A DNA stretch of 64,000 bases, taken from positions 517,949 through 581,948 of the forward strand of contig NZ_BMNI01000001.1 of the NCBI RefSeq assembly GCF_014646375.1, in the 5' to 3' direction. A model generated the notes under the pieces. The model was not told where the DNA came from, ran no database searches, and was given only the letters and a program-made list of their open reading frames with translations. This DNA is from Nocardioides phosphati (lineage in GTDB: Bacteria; Actinomycetota; Actinomycetes; Propionibacteriales; Nocardioidaceae). A program made the position numbers and the translations under genes. Positions 8,015 through 15,528 of the stretch are shown here, one piece after another. Each line of letters starts with the position of its first letter. The first letter of the stretch is position 1.

Positions 8015-9019
8015 CTACATGGTCACGAGGACTACGCCGGCGATGTTGAGGCCATCGAGCTCGCGAGGTCGCCTGGGTTGGGGTGGAGGCTGCGCGGCGA
8101 CCATGTAGCCGCTCGTGCCCGGGTCGATGTCGGGCACGTCCGGCCGCCGTCGGAGTTCCTGGACGTACTTCGGTGGCCGCCGCCGCACGCCTTGGAGCAC
8201 GTGGCGAAAATAGGAGTCCGGGAAGTGGCCTGGGTCCTCCGGCACCTCCAGAAACAACGGCTCTCCTGGGACGAACGTGGGTTCGGCGCTGGCCGCCCGG
8301 AACGCGCCACGGCGGTGTTCGCTGACGGCCCGGAAGATGCGCTTGGCCACCTCGAGGGGGCCGGCCTGGTCGTTCAGCAGGAACTCACGCAGCTGGCCTT
8401 CTGGGATCTCGGGGAGGTTGAGGTCCCGCACTGGTCCAGCAGGCCGGTCGGGGTCGACCAGGTCCTCCAGCGGAAGCGCATCGCTGAACACGAGCGCTGC
8501 GGTGTCGGTGGGCGAGGTGCGGGACCAGGCGCCCCCGAGCTGGTAGGCGGTGATCATCGAGATGGCCATCCGGCGGCAGCCCAAGCAGTCCGGCTGGTCG
8601 GCGTGGAAGCAGGGCAGGTCGGCGCGGAACACGCGGCCGCCGGTGTAGATGCCGTACAGCGCCGGCACCTGGAGCTGATGCGAGGACCTCAGGAGGTCGG
8701 AGTACTGCTTGCCGTCGTTGTGGTTGATATCGACCCTCCAGCTCGAGGGAGAGCGGGTGAGTCGCTTGGCCTGGACCAGCATCCCGAAGCACAGGCTGCT
8801 CGAGCGGTCCAGCCACCACCACAGGTAGTCGCCGCCGACGGTGGCCTCCTGGCGGCGGTTGAACTTGATGACCTTCACGTGTGGGTGCCCACGGTGAACT
8901 GCCACGTCCGTGACCGATTCCTCCGCCCATCCGTGGCCGAGCTCGTCGAGCTCGTCCATGTGCGCTTCCGCCGCTTCACGGATGCGGGTGAATGAGGCCA
9001 GCACTTGTTGGTGCGTCAT
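8015..9019 (-). CDS. Predicted nuclease-like protein (DUF6615-type)
   Basis: 334 residues. The key stretch is GGDYLWWWLD (about 62-71), then FGMLVQAKRL (78-87), then YSDLLRSSHQLQVPALYGIYTGG. This Asp...Gln-x-Lys order with a downstream helix resembles a PD-(D/E)XK core with Gln in place of Glu, as in uncharacterised DUF6615 proteins. The C-terminal half (PEDPGHFPDSYFRHVLQG) is specific to the family. The start lies 7 bases after the RES toxin stop, so it may be transcribed with the toxin-antitoxin pair. Nuclease activity is a fold-based prediction. Confidence 0.55.
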   Translation of the reverse strand: MTHQQVLASFTRIREAAEAHMDELDELGHGWAEESVTDVAVHRGHPHVKVIKFNRRQEATVGGDYLWWWLDRSSSLCFGMLVQAKRLTRSPSSWRVDINHNDGKQYSDLLRSSHQLQVPALYGIYTGGRVFRADLPCFHADQPDCLGCRRMAISMITAYQLGGAWSRTSPTDTAALVFSDALPLEDLVDPDRPAGPVRDLNLPEIPEGQLREFLLNDQAGPLEVAKRIFRAVSEHRRGAFRAASAEPTFVPGEPLFLEVPEDPGHFPDSYFRHVLQGVRRRPPKYVQELRRRPDVPDIDPGTSGYMVAAQPPPQPRRPRELDGLNIAGVVLVTM

Positions 9020-9026
9020 GGGCAGC

Positions 9027-9749
9027 TCAGTGGGTCGACCAGGTGAGGCCGAGGATCCTGAGAGACTCTTGGACGTCGGGGTGCTCGGGGGAGAGCGCGT
9101 GGTGCTGGATCGCGTCGAGGGTCCGGCTGATCGCGGGGTCCTTGGCTCGCTCGAAGATGGCCCAGAGGGCGAGGTCGTCGCCGTGCCTGGAGGCGAAGGT
9201 GACGCCGTCGAGTTCGGTGCTGGCGTGCAGGTAGGTGGCCACGGACTGGGTGAGTGCCCTGGGGCGCCCGTCCTTGAGCGCGGCCGCGTCGAAGTCGTGC
9301 AGGTTCAGCAGGTGAGCGAGGGCGACGAACTGCGGCCGCAGCGCAGCGATGGACTCGGCCGCCGTGACGGCACAGAAGTGGCCGGTCAGCGTGGCGCTGG
9401 CGGCTGAGCGGGGCTCCAGCCAGGAGTAGGAGATCTCGCCGGCCCGGGCGGTCGGATGCACCGCGGCGTCTTCCTCGTCCTCCACGATGTCGTCGAGCTC
9501 GAGCGCGAGCGTCGGGTCCGGCCGGAAGCCGGCGAGTACCTCGAGCAGGCAGGCCAGGAGCGTGGAGCCGGCATAGACGGTACGGAAGTTGCCCTGCCGG
9601 TCGTCCCATCGGCCGTGGAACCGTCCATCGGTGCCGGCCCACTCCCAACCCGACCACGCCCAGGGCTCCGGCTTGAAGCCGACCCGCCAGACCTCCTCGG
9701 CCGCGTCAACGACGACCAGCTGGGGTGCCTCAGCCACCGGCGACGTCAT
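9027..9749 (-). CDS. RES-domain toxin of a RES-Xre toxin-antitoxin pair
   Basis: 240 residues. RES toxins degrade cellular NAD+ and stall growth. The hallmark segment is visible: VWRVGF with Arg22 near the N-terminus, FHGRWDD, then FRTVYAGSTLLACLLEVLAG with Arg56 and Glu70, and a later Ser-containing region. The ATG overlaps the upstream antitoxin stop by 4 bases (9746-9749), the usual antitoxin-first order. The downstream DUF6615-type gene follows after 7 bases, so all three may share a transcript. Confidence 0.8.
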   Translation of the reverse strand: MTSPVAEAPQLVVVDAAEEVWRVGFKPEPWAWSGWEWAGTDGRFHGRWDDRQGNFRTVYAGSTLLACLLEVLAGFRPDPTLALELDDIVEDEEDAAVHPTARAGEISYSWLEPRSAASATLTGHFCAVTAAESIAALRPQFVALAHLLNLHDFDAAALKDGRPRALTQSVATYLHASTELDGVTFASRHGDDLALWAIFERAKDPAISRTLDAIQHHALSPEHPDVQESLRILGLTWSTH

Positions 9750-10147
9750 CCGGCAGCGGCGAACGCGCGCGCGGCCGCCAGGATGCTGGGGCCGACCTGC
9801 TCGAGGTCGCCTTCACGCAGCAGCCGCGCGGGCGCGACGTCGTCGAGTCGCGGGTTCATGCCCTGGAACCACGCCTGGATGACCGCGGCCGAGTCCTTGC
9901 CGCGCAGCAGCGCCGCGATCCGGTAGGCCATCCGCAGCCGGTTGACCACGTCGGTCGACGGAGTGCGCGCGTCGCCGGCGTCGGCCCACTGCCGCACCGC
10001 TCGGGTCTCCTGCACCGAACCCAGGTAGGCGACCAGCTTGGCGCCGAGCAGGTCGCGCAACCGCTCGACGAGTTCCGGCGTGGCCAGCCGCACCGACTCT
10101 TCGTAGGCGCGCAGGTCGCCGCGGGCGATGGTCGACTGAGTGCTCAT
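9746..10147 (-). CDS. Xre/MbcA/ParS-type antitoxin
   Basis: 133 residues. The C-terminal DUF2384 toxin-binding domain is clear (RGKDSAAVIQAWFQGMNPRL, then APARLLREG, 84-118). The N-terminal half forms the helical Xre-like DNA-binding part (LRDLLGAKLVAYLGSV). It neutralises the downstream RES toxin and, as in this class, should repress its own promoter. That promoter would lie in the AT-richer 10150-10250 stretch. Translational coupling to the toxin is by a 4-base overlap. Confidence 0.8.
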   Translation of the reverse strand: MSTQSTIARGDLRAYEESVRLATPELVERLRDLLGAKLVAYLGSVQETRAVRQWADAGDARTPSTDVVNRLRMAYRIAALLRGKDSAAVIQAWFQGMNPRLDDVAPARLLREGDLEQVGPSILAAARAFAAAG

Positions 10148-10324
10148 ACCTGCAGTGTGCCACGTGCCGCACCCCGATCCAATACCTAATCCCGTGTTTC
10201 ATCACACCCTAAATCACACCGCCGATAACATAGACTATGTCACCTTCTGGCTGCATATGCACAGGCGAGGTCAACAGGACGCTCCGCTCCATTGCCCTGC
10301 TGGCGACGACGAAGCGCCGCATCT

Positions 10325-10504
10325 TCAGGATGCGGACGCTAGGGAGTCGATGTAGCGCTCTAGATCCGCCTTTCGGACAAGACGGGTGCGATCGATGTGA
10401 ACCGATCGCAACTCGCCGGACTTGAAGAGTTCATAGACCTTGGATCGGCTGATGCTGAGGTACTCGGCAACCTCTGGGACTCGGTAGAGCAGTTTGTCCG
10501 GCAT
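10325..10504 (-). CDS. xis: Excisionase-family DNA-binding protein (Xis)
   Basis: 59 residues from ATG 10504, preceded by a good ribosome-binding site (ggagga). The sequence YRVPEVAEYLSISRSKVYEL followed by SGELRSVHIDRTRLVRKADLERYI is the MerR-like winged helix of excisionase (HTH_17) proteins that direct tyrosine integrases toward excision. The likely partner integrase is at 32252-33361, some 22 kb away, although int and xis are often neighbours. It is the only excisionase seen in the window. Confidence 0.8.
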   Translation of the reverse strand: MPDKLLYRVPEVAEYLSISRSKVYELFKSGELRSVHIDRTRLVRKADLERYIDSLASAS

Positions 10505-10865
10505 GGTCTTCCTCCGTGGACAGAGTGGTTCTGACAGTCACCTAAGGAAGATCGAGCAGCGGGGCCGATCATGCGAGGCCAACCAATCTCTGGACGATGC
10601 CCGTTACGCTCCATGCCACGTACCTTCCATCCCGCCCGAGTCGGTCGTTGCTCGTCCGCAGTTTGTCCGCCAACCTCGCCGAGACACCCGGGCAACTCCC
10701 GATATCGAGGGCGTTTCCGGGGGCGTTCTCGCGCGACCTCTGGGTCATTGCGAAAGGGACCATCACCGCAGTTCTCGTGGTGGCGCCCGACAATTGGCCC
10801 GTGCTCACACGAGCCTCGGTCTCGGCGACCCTGAGGCTCCAGCGCGAAACAGGGGTCGTGTGGTC
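10505..10865. other. Gap without a recognisable gene
   Basis: About 360 bases between the excisionase start and the end of the DinB gene. Frames open on both strands but none has a ribosome-binding site or a domain. The excisionase promoter should lie within the first 100 bases. Confidence 0.4.
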
Positions 10866-11339
10866 TCAGCGAGCGTGCAGGATCTGCTCGCGCAGGATGT
10901 CGGCGTGCCCGCAGTGCTGGATCAGGTCGTGGAGGGTGCGTAGGTAGATCGTGAGTACGGGCTGCGCGGTGCGGCCGGTGACGATGTGGTCGAGCTTGAG
11001 CTTTGCTGCGACTTGTCGGGATTCCTCGCACGCCTTGTGGTGGGCCGCCTGTGTCGACTCGATGGTGTCTGTCTTGGTCAGCACGAACGAGCGGTCCGGT
11101 GTGCTCGCTACCCCGATCTCCTTGAGGGGGCGGCCGGTGACGGAGTGCTCGAAGTAGAACTTCTCGACGTAGGTCACGTGTTTGATCAGGCCCATCAGGG
11201 TGGTTTTGGACGGGACGAGAGAGCGGCGGGCCTCTTCCTCGGTCAGGCCGTCGAGGCAGTCGTGTAGGACGGTGCTGTAGTGGTCGAGTGAGGAGTCGAG
11301 CCGCACGCGGAAGTCTTTGACCTGCTCTGACGGTGTCAT
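10866..11339 (-). CDS. DinB-family (DUF664) protein
   Basis: 157 residues from ATG 11339, with an upstream gggaa. The four-helix DinB fold is indicated by HYSTVLHDCLDGLTEEEARR, LMGLIKHVTYVEKFYFEHSV and a C-terminal LIQHCGHADILREQI. The three His positions (helix 2 His and the HCGHAD pair) are those that bind a divalent metal in this superfamily, which includes mycothiol-dependent S-transferases. Substrate is unknown. Stands alone on the minus strand. Confidence 0.75.
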   Translation of the reverse strand: MTPSEQVKDFRVRLDSSLDHYSTVLHDCLDGLTEEEARRSLVPSKTTLMGLIKHVTYVEKFYFEHSVTGRPLKEIGVASTPDRSFVLTKTDTIESTQAAHHKACEESRQVAAKLKLDHIVTGRTAQPVLTIYLRTLHDLIQHCGHADILREQILHAR

Positions 11340-11512
11340 GTGGGTTCCCGTTCTGTGGCGCGTCGTCGGTGCGTGAGCCTTGTCATCTTGGTTTGATCGG
11401 CTGCGTGTCGTCCAGCAGGGACTGCTGACTGCTTCACGATCAGGTGGCGGACGGCCGCCGCGGCTGGATCGAGGAACTTCGCGAGACCATCCGCGGCCCA
11501 ACTCGATTGGAC

Positions 11513-12112
11513 TCAGCTCACGGGGTTCGCCTGGTCGTTGTCCTGGGTTTTGCGCATCGCGTCGTTCGGTTGCCGCCGCAGTTGGTCGAGTTCCCGGACT
11601 TGGGTGAGCAGGGGTCCCAGGAACAGCCAGAGAAGCAGGGCAACCGAGAGCCACAGGACCCAGGTGGTGAGCTGTGCGGTGCGATCGGGGTCGTCGACCA
11701 AAATGATGGCGCCGAGTAGCAGTCCACAGGCGATAGCCCACGCCGCCGCTCCTCGCCGCCACTGGTGCCAGGAGTGCCGGACCCGACCCGGACCTACTTG
11801 GGGCGGGGCCACCGGTGCGGGGCCGCCGGCGAAGCGGTGGGATGCGCGAGCGTCGAGGTTGGCGATGACCTGATGCCCGAACGCCACCGAGAAGCCCAGG
11901 TAGGCCGCGGCCAGGCCATGGGCTGCGGTCGCGGTCGCCCCGCCGCGTAGATCGATGAGGGTGGCAGCCAGCAGGATTAGGTCCACCAACGGGACGCACA
12001 CCAACAGCGCCGCGCCCACGCGCGGCCACTTCAACCCGTAGCGGGCGAGCAACCCGGCGGCGAGCACGACCCAGAATCCGATCTCGCATGCTGCGATGAG
12101 GACGACGAGCAC
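11513..12112 (-). CDS. Membrane protein divergent from TetR regulator
   Basis: 199 residues from GTG 12112, with aaggaga 8 bases upstream. Five hydrophobic segments are visible: LVVLIAACEIGFWVVLAAG, ALLVCVPLVDLILLAATLI, LAAAYLGFSVAFGHQVIA, AWAIACGLLLGAIILV and TWVLWLSVALLLWLFLGPLL. A polar loop with Pro/Arg lies between the third and fourth. Family not certain; it resembles a 2TM-type integral protein commonly paired with TetR regulators. It shares its promoter region with the divergent TetR gene at 12170, so it is the likely regulated target. Confidence 0.65.
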   Translation of the reverse strand: MLVVLIAACEIGFWVVLAAGLLARYGLKWPRVGAALLVCVPLVDLILLAATLIDLRGGATATAAHGLAAAYLGFSVAFGHQVIANLDARASHRFAGGPAPVAPPQVGPGRVRHSWHQWRRGAAAWAIACGLLLGAIILVDDPDRTAQLTTWVLWLSVALLLWLFLGPLLTQVRELDQLRRQPNDAMRKTQDNDQANPVS

Positions 12113-12137
12113 AAAAGCATCTCCTTATCAATACGAG

Positions 12138-12176
12138 CGTATGGTGAGCCTCGGTCACGATACACTCGTATGGTGA
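12138..12176. promoter_or_regulatory. Candidate TetR operator: direct repeat
   Basis: The ten-base word CGTATGGTGA occurs twice, at 12138-12147 and 12167-12176, with extended similarity (TAC...CGTATGGTGA) and 29-base periodicity. The repeats sit in the 57-base gap between the GTG of the membrane protein and the ATG of the TetR gene, the second overlapping the TetR start. Placement fits autorepression and repression of the divergent gene. Confidence 0.5.
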
Positions 12177-12775
12177 ACACGCGCACCGCTGCCCCTACGT
12201 CACGCACCGATGTGGCGTCGAAGACCGCGCGCCGGGTCGCGGACGCGGCGGTGAGCGTCGTGGCTCGTGAAGGGTTCGACCTGCTGAGCGTGCGGTCGGT
12301 GGCCCGCGAGGCAGGCGTCTCGGGTGGTGCCGTACAGCATCACTTCGCTACCCGGGCGGACCTGCTGCTCGCGGCGTTCGCTCAGACCGTCGAGAGCATC
12401 TCGGCCCGCCTGGCTGCTACGGAACTCGACGGAAAGGTTCACGAGGTGCTGCACCGGCTGTGTGAGCAGGCGCTTCCACTCGATGAGGAGCGCCGGCGAG
12501 AAGCGATCGTGTGGGTCACGCTGAGCGCGGCCGCCGCCTCGCATCCCGACCTTGCCGCTGCTCACCGACGTGGTCTGGTCGCGTTCACCGACCTCGTGGC
12601 CGACATCATCGACTCAAGTCACCGCGGCGGAGAGGTCCCAGAGTCGGTGGACCCGCGGGCCGCTGCCGCGGTGCTGGTCGCCGTGGTCGACGGACTGACT
12701 CTTCAGGGGATCGTCGAGGAGTCGACCGACCTGGACGCGGTCTTGCGCGCTGCCTTGACTGCCGTCCTGCGGTGA
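12170..12775 (+). CDS. TetR/AcrR-family transcriptional regulator
   Basis: 201 residues. The N-terminal DNA-binding domain is typical: KTARRVADAAVSVVAREGFD, SVRSVAREAGVSGGAVQHHF and ADLLLAAF. The C-terminal ligand domain contains LHRLCEQALPLDEERRREA and AAAVLVAVVDGLTLQGIVEES, as in TetR C-terminal family 6-like proteins. It is divergent from the membrane protein at 11513 with two operator-like repeats between them. The ATG at 12170 falls inside one repeat, which suggests a leaderless or very short leader transcript. Confidence 0.85.
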   Translation: MVNTRTAAPTSRTDVASKTARRVADAAVSVVAREGFDLLSVRSVAREAGVSGGAVQHHFATRADLLLAAFAQTVESISARLAATELDGKVHEVLHRLCEQALPLDEERRREAIVWVTLSAAAASHPDLAAAHRRGLVAFTDLVADIIDSSHRGGEVPESVDPRAAAAVLVAVVDGLTLQGIVEESTDLDAVLRAALTAVLR

Positions 12776-13085
12776 AAGCGCGGCACCCCCAGCTTCGAGG
12801 CGGAGCTGGCGCGGCCGAGGTGTGCATGGCTTGGCCGGTTTCCCGACGAGCCCTGGATCGCCACGCGTGCAGCAATCGACTGGCCGCCGAACGACAGCGG
12901 GCTCTAGCGTCGCCCTACAGCTCGTTTTTCAGGAGCGTTGTGTATACCTCGTGAGTTTCGGCCCTAATGGGCTGTAAGCCCGTCCGACGCCTGTGCGTCG
13001 ACGGGTCATGTCGGCACTGGCCGCTACCGCGGCTTCATTAGCGGGCCCTCAAGTGGGCTTGCGTCTAACGATTTGGAGTAGACCG
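12776..13085. other. Gap without a recognisable gene
   Basis: About 310 bases between TetR and the GNAT gene. Short frames are present but none is convincing. A ggag precedes the chosen TTG start of the acetyltransferase. Confidence 0.35.
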
Positions 13086-13607
13086 TTGCACGGGCACAAT
13101 CTGATCCGACGTGCCATCGAGAACGACGAGGCATCGGTGAAGGACCTCGCCCTCACCAACCACATGTTCGGCGTCGACGAGCTGGACGACTTCGTGACCG
13201 CGTTCCGCGGCGCCTTGAACGAGGAGCTTCAGGGACACCACTGGTACGTGATGGTCGACCCTGATGGTCAGGGCGTTGACCGCACCGAGGACCTCGTGGT
13301 TGGTGTGGCCTACCTCGCGCCCGAACCCTTCGCCGACCGGGTGTGGAACCTGTACTTCCTCGCGGTCGAGCCCCACCTGCACGGCAGGGGAGCGGGGAGC
13401 CAACTCATCAGGCATGTCGAGGGCGTGCTGCGCGATGCCGGGCAAGATGTAGCTCGGGTGTTGATCGTGGAGACGTCCAGCACGGACGAGTACGCGAATG
13501 CCCGCGCGTTCTACCGGGCGCGAGGGTTCGATGAAGAAGCCCGGATCCGGGACTTCTACGGTCCCGGGGATAACAAGGTCGTCTTCTGGAAGGCCATCAC
13601 CGTCTGA
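13086..13607 (+). CDS. GNAT-family N-acetyltransferase
   Basis: 173 residues from TTG 13086, preceded by ggag at suitable spacing; the frame stays open upstream to 12993. The GNAT core is present: LIRRAIENDEASVKDLAL, VVGVAYLAPEPF, YFLAVEPHLHGRGAGSQLIRHVE (motif A, R-G-x-G-x-x acetyl-CoA loop) and VETSSTDEYANARAFYRARGF (motif B). The C-terminus IRDFYGPGDNKVVFWK is typical of small acetyltransferases of unknown substrate. No partner gene is adjacent. Confidence 0.8.
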   Translation: MHGHNLIRRAIENDEASVKDLALTNHMFGVDELDDFVTAFRGALNEELQGHHWYVMVDPDGQGVDRTEDLVVGVAYLAPEPFADRVWNLYFLAVEPHLHGRGAGSQLIRHVEGVLRDAGQDVARVLIVETSSTDEYANARAFYRARGFDEEARIRDFYGPGDNKVVFWKAITV

Positions 13608-13797
13608 TCGCCGCGGCTCGTGAGCACGGCGGTTGTCCTCCGAGTGGGGCGGGGCTGGGGTTACGGAGTTGGGGATCCGGTGATCGTCAGGGGCCCGCAA
13701 AGTTGTCTGGCGGGACTGGCCCCGACGTGCCGCTGCTTGGACGAACCAGCTCCGAGACGGACTCTCCTTAAGCGCATGGAAGGTCTACAGAAAAGGT

Positions 13798-14097
13798 GCG
13801 CGTGAACCTACGTGCGCAGCTTTTTCAGCCCATGGCGAGGTCTTCCACCAGCCCGGACCGGAAGCATTCGTCGTTGATGGGTTCGCCGAACCCTTCGAAC
13901 GCCTGCTGCGTGACGGCGCCGCCGACGGAACCCTGCGCACCCTCTCGCCGACCATCACAGCCACGGTGTTGTTCAACCTCGTGGGGTGGGCCTATATCCA
14001 CATGCGCGCCGCACACGAGTGGGACGCTGAGACCGCAGCGCGCACGATCTTCGACATCGTCCTCAACGGAGTCGTGAACCAGGGACCCAGTCGATGA
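13798..14097 (+). pseudogene. C-terminal fragment of a TetR-family regulator
   Basis: An open frame without a usable start reads HGEVFHQPGPEAFVVDGFAE, then LLRDGAADGTLRTLSPTITA, VLFNLVGWAYIHMRAAHEW and DIVLNGVVNQGPSR before TGA 14095-14097. This is the ligand-binding C-terminal part of a TetR protein (TetR_C-like), missing the helix-turn-helix. A possible gene start (MSNKPTFAATDLAGF) overlaps its stop at 14094 but is cut off within about 45 codons. Both look like remains of a deleted regulator and target pair. Confidence 0.5.
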
Positions 14098-14230
14098 GTA
14101 ACAAGCCAACCTTCGCAGCGACCGACCTCGCCGGCTTCACCGCGATCAACTCCGCGCCGATCCCAGGCGGCCGCTTGTGCCTGCGATGGGCCACGTATGT
14201 CCCATGGTTCCGGCATCGGCCAGACAGGCG

Positions 14231-14920
14231 TCAGACGGGGACGACGGTCTGGTTGCGGCGAAGGAGCCACGCAACTGCCGGGTAGCCGGTCACGAGACCG
14301 GCGATGACGCCGAGCTGCATGAGGAACCAGAACGTGCTCTCGGTCACCGCCGGCATGGCGTTGTTGAAGTGCAGCAGCAGCATCCAGCCGACCATGCCGA
14401 CGTCGAAGGCCACTACGGTGATGACGGCGGTGACGAGCGCGGCGCCGATGGACAGGCCGCGAATGTGTCCGCTGTGGGCTCGGCGGCTGTCGATGCGCTC
14501 GTAGACGGCCAGCATGACGACGACGAGTAAGGCGATGACGAGGATCATGGGCCACATCGCCAGACCTGCGATCGTCCAGCCGACCGCCACGACGAACGGG
14601 ACGGCGATGAGGTGCGCGACGGCGGATGCCCCTCCGCCGGGCAGCACCGCGACCGCTGACTCGTTCGTCGTTCTCCCGACACCGTCCGCCGAGTTTGAGG
14701 AGGCGTTGCCGGCGCGTCCCCGGTTTAGGTAAATCGGGATGGCGAACGGGCCGAGGTAGAGAGCCGAGCTGATCCACACCAGCTCGGTGGCGACGCTGGG
14801 GTGACGGCGGCGCGCCAGGTAGATGTCAGCGGCGATGACGGCGACGCTGAGCAGAGAGAGCGCGATGTAGGTCCAGGCGACCGGGGTGAGCCAGTCGGGG
14901 ACGGCGGAACGCATGTCCAT
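14231..14920 (-). CDS. DUF4396-type integral membrane protein
   Basis: 229 residues. Five to six membrane helices can be seen: AWTYIALSLLSVAVIAADIY, VWISSALYLGPFAIPIYL, AHLIAVPFVVAVGWTIAGLA, PMILVIALLVVVMLAVY, IGAALVTAVITVVAFDVGM and FWFLMQLGVIAGLVTGY. The layout and the HFNNAMPAVTESTFWFLM stretch, followed by the GYPAVAWLL end, fit DUF4396 proteins. These often accompany copper-handling genes, which agrees with the copper island that starts just downstream at 15040. Molecular role unknown. Confidence 0.7.
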   Translation of the reverse strand: MDMRSAVPDWLTPVAWTYIALSLLSVAVIAADIYLARRRHPSVATELVWISSALYLGPFAIPIYLNRGRAGNASSNSADGVGRTTNESAVAVLPGGGASAVAHLIAVPFVVAVGWTIAGLAMWPMILVIALLVVVMLAVYERIDSRRAHSGHIRGLSIGAALVTAVITVVAFDVGMVGWMLLLHFNNAMPAVTESTFWFLMQLGVIAGLVTGYPAVAWLLRRNQTVVPV

Positions 14921-15039
14921 GGTGTTGAGTCCTTCGTGATCAGGGAGGCGTGCCTGCAGTTGCAGGGTTGGGGCGTGCGCCGGCCTTGATGTGCTGGGGG
15001 AGAGCGGCTGGCTGCTTGGCGGTAGTTGGCGTGTGTCAG

Positions 15040-15285
15040 CTAGTCGTTCAAAAGGGCGCGCCTACTGAGGTAGTCATCCTCGTCGATCTCGCCCGCTGCG
15101 AAGCGGCGTTTGAGCTGCTCCTGCGCGGGTTCAGCACTTTGATGGCCCGGGGTGGACCAGCGGCGCATCGCCCAGACGGTCCCTACGACGACCGCGGCCA
15201 ATGCGGCCAATCCCAGCAGACCTGCCACGAGCATCCACACCATCATTCCGGTCATGCCCATGTCGCCGATCTCGGTGCCATTCAT
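15040..15285 (-). CDS. SHOCT-domain small membrane protein
   Basis: 81 residues from ATG 15285 with ggag at proper spacing; an in-frame TTG at 15312 lies inside the operator and is rejected. A single membrane segment (MMVWMLVAGLLGLAALAAVVVGT is cut here to its core LLGLAALAAVVVG) is followed by a SHOCT motif, QLKRRFAAGEIDEDDYLSRR. Met-rich N-terminus (MGMTGMM). SHOCT proteins are common in copper islands of actinobacteria. A CopY/BlaI-type box at 15311-15330 lies 26 bases upstream, so it should be copper-inducible. Confidence 0.8.
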   Translation of the reverse strand: MNGTEIGDMGMTGMMVWMLVAGLLGLAALAAVVVGTVWAMRRWSTPGHQSAEPAQEQLKRRFAAGEIDEDDYLSRRALLND

Positions 15286-15310
15286 TCCGGTCTCCGTTCG
15301 GTAGCCGTAC

Positions 15311-15330
15311 AACTACCATACATAGTAGTT
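15311..15330. promoter_or_regulatory. BlaI/CopY-type operator, box A
   Basis: AACTACcatacataGTAGTT: palindromic arms AACTAC/GTAGTT. It sits 26 bases upstream of the SHOCT gene start. The arms match the other three boxes in this island and the ACTAC/GTAGT logic of BlaI/MecI/CopY repressors. Confidence 0.7.
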
Positions 15331-15462
15331 CAACCAGGCGCGGTTCCAGGACGGGAGCCGCCCCCGATCGGCTGCCCCTCAGGGGGAAGAGATCTTGCCC
15401 GGCGAACGAGAGTACGGCGCGACGAGTGGCAACGGGCCACTCGCTCATGAGCCGCCGGATTA

Positions 15463-15483
15463 TCTACTATCCAATATCGTAGA
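15463..15483. promoter_or_regulatory. BlaI/CopY-type operator, box B
   Basis: TCTAC-N11-GTAGA palindrome, 46 bases upstream of the GTG of the F510_1955-type lipoprotein gene, which leads the copCD transcript. Likely target of the repressor at 19926-20297. Confidence 0.65.
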
Positions 15484-15528
15484 CTGCCTGCTGAAACTGC
15501 AGACCCTCCCAACGATTGAGAGTTCGCC

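Noticed and set aside
15285..15312. TTG 15312 as start of the SHOCT gene
   Set aside because: It overlaps the operator and lacks a ribosome-binding site; ATG 15285 has ggag at proper spacing.
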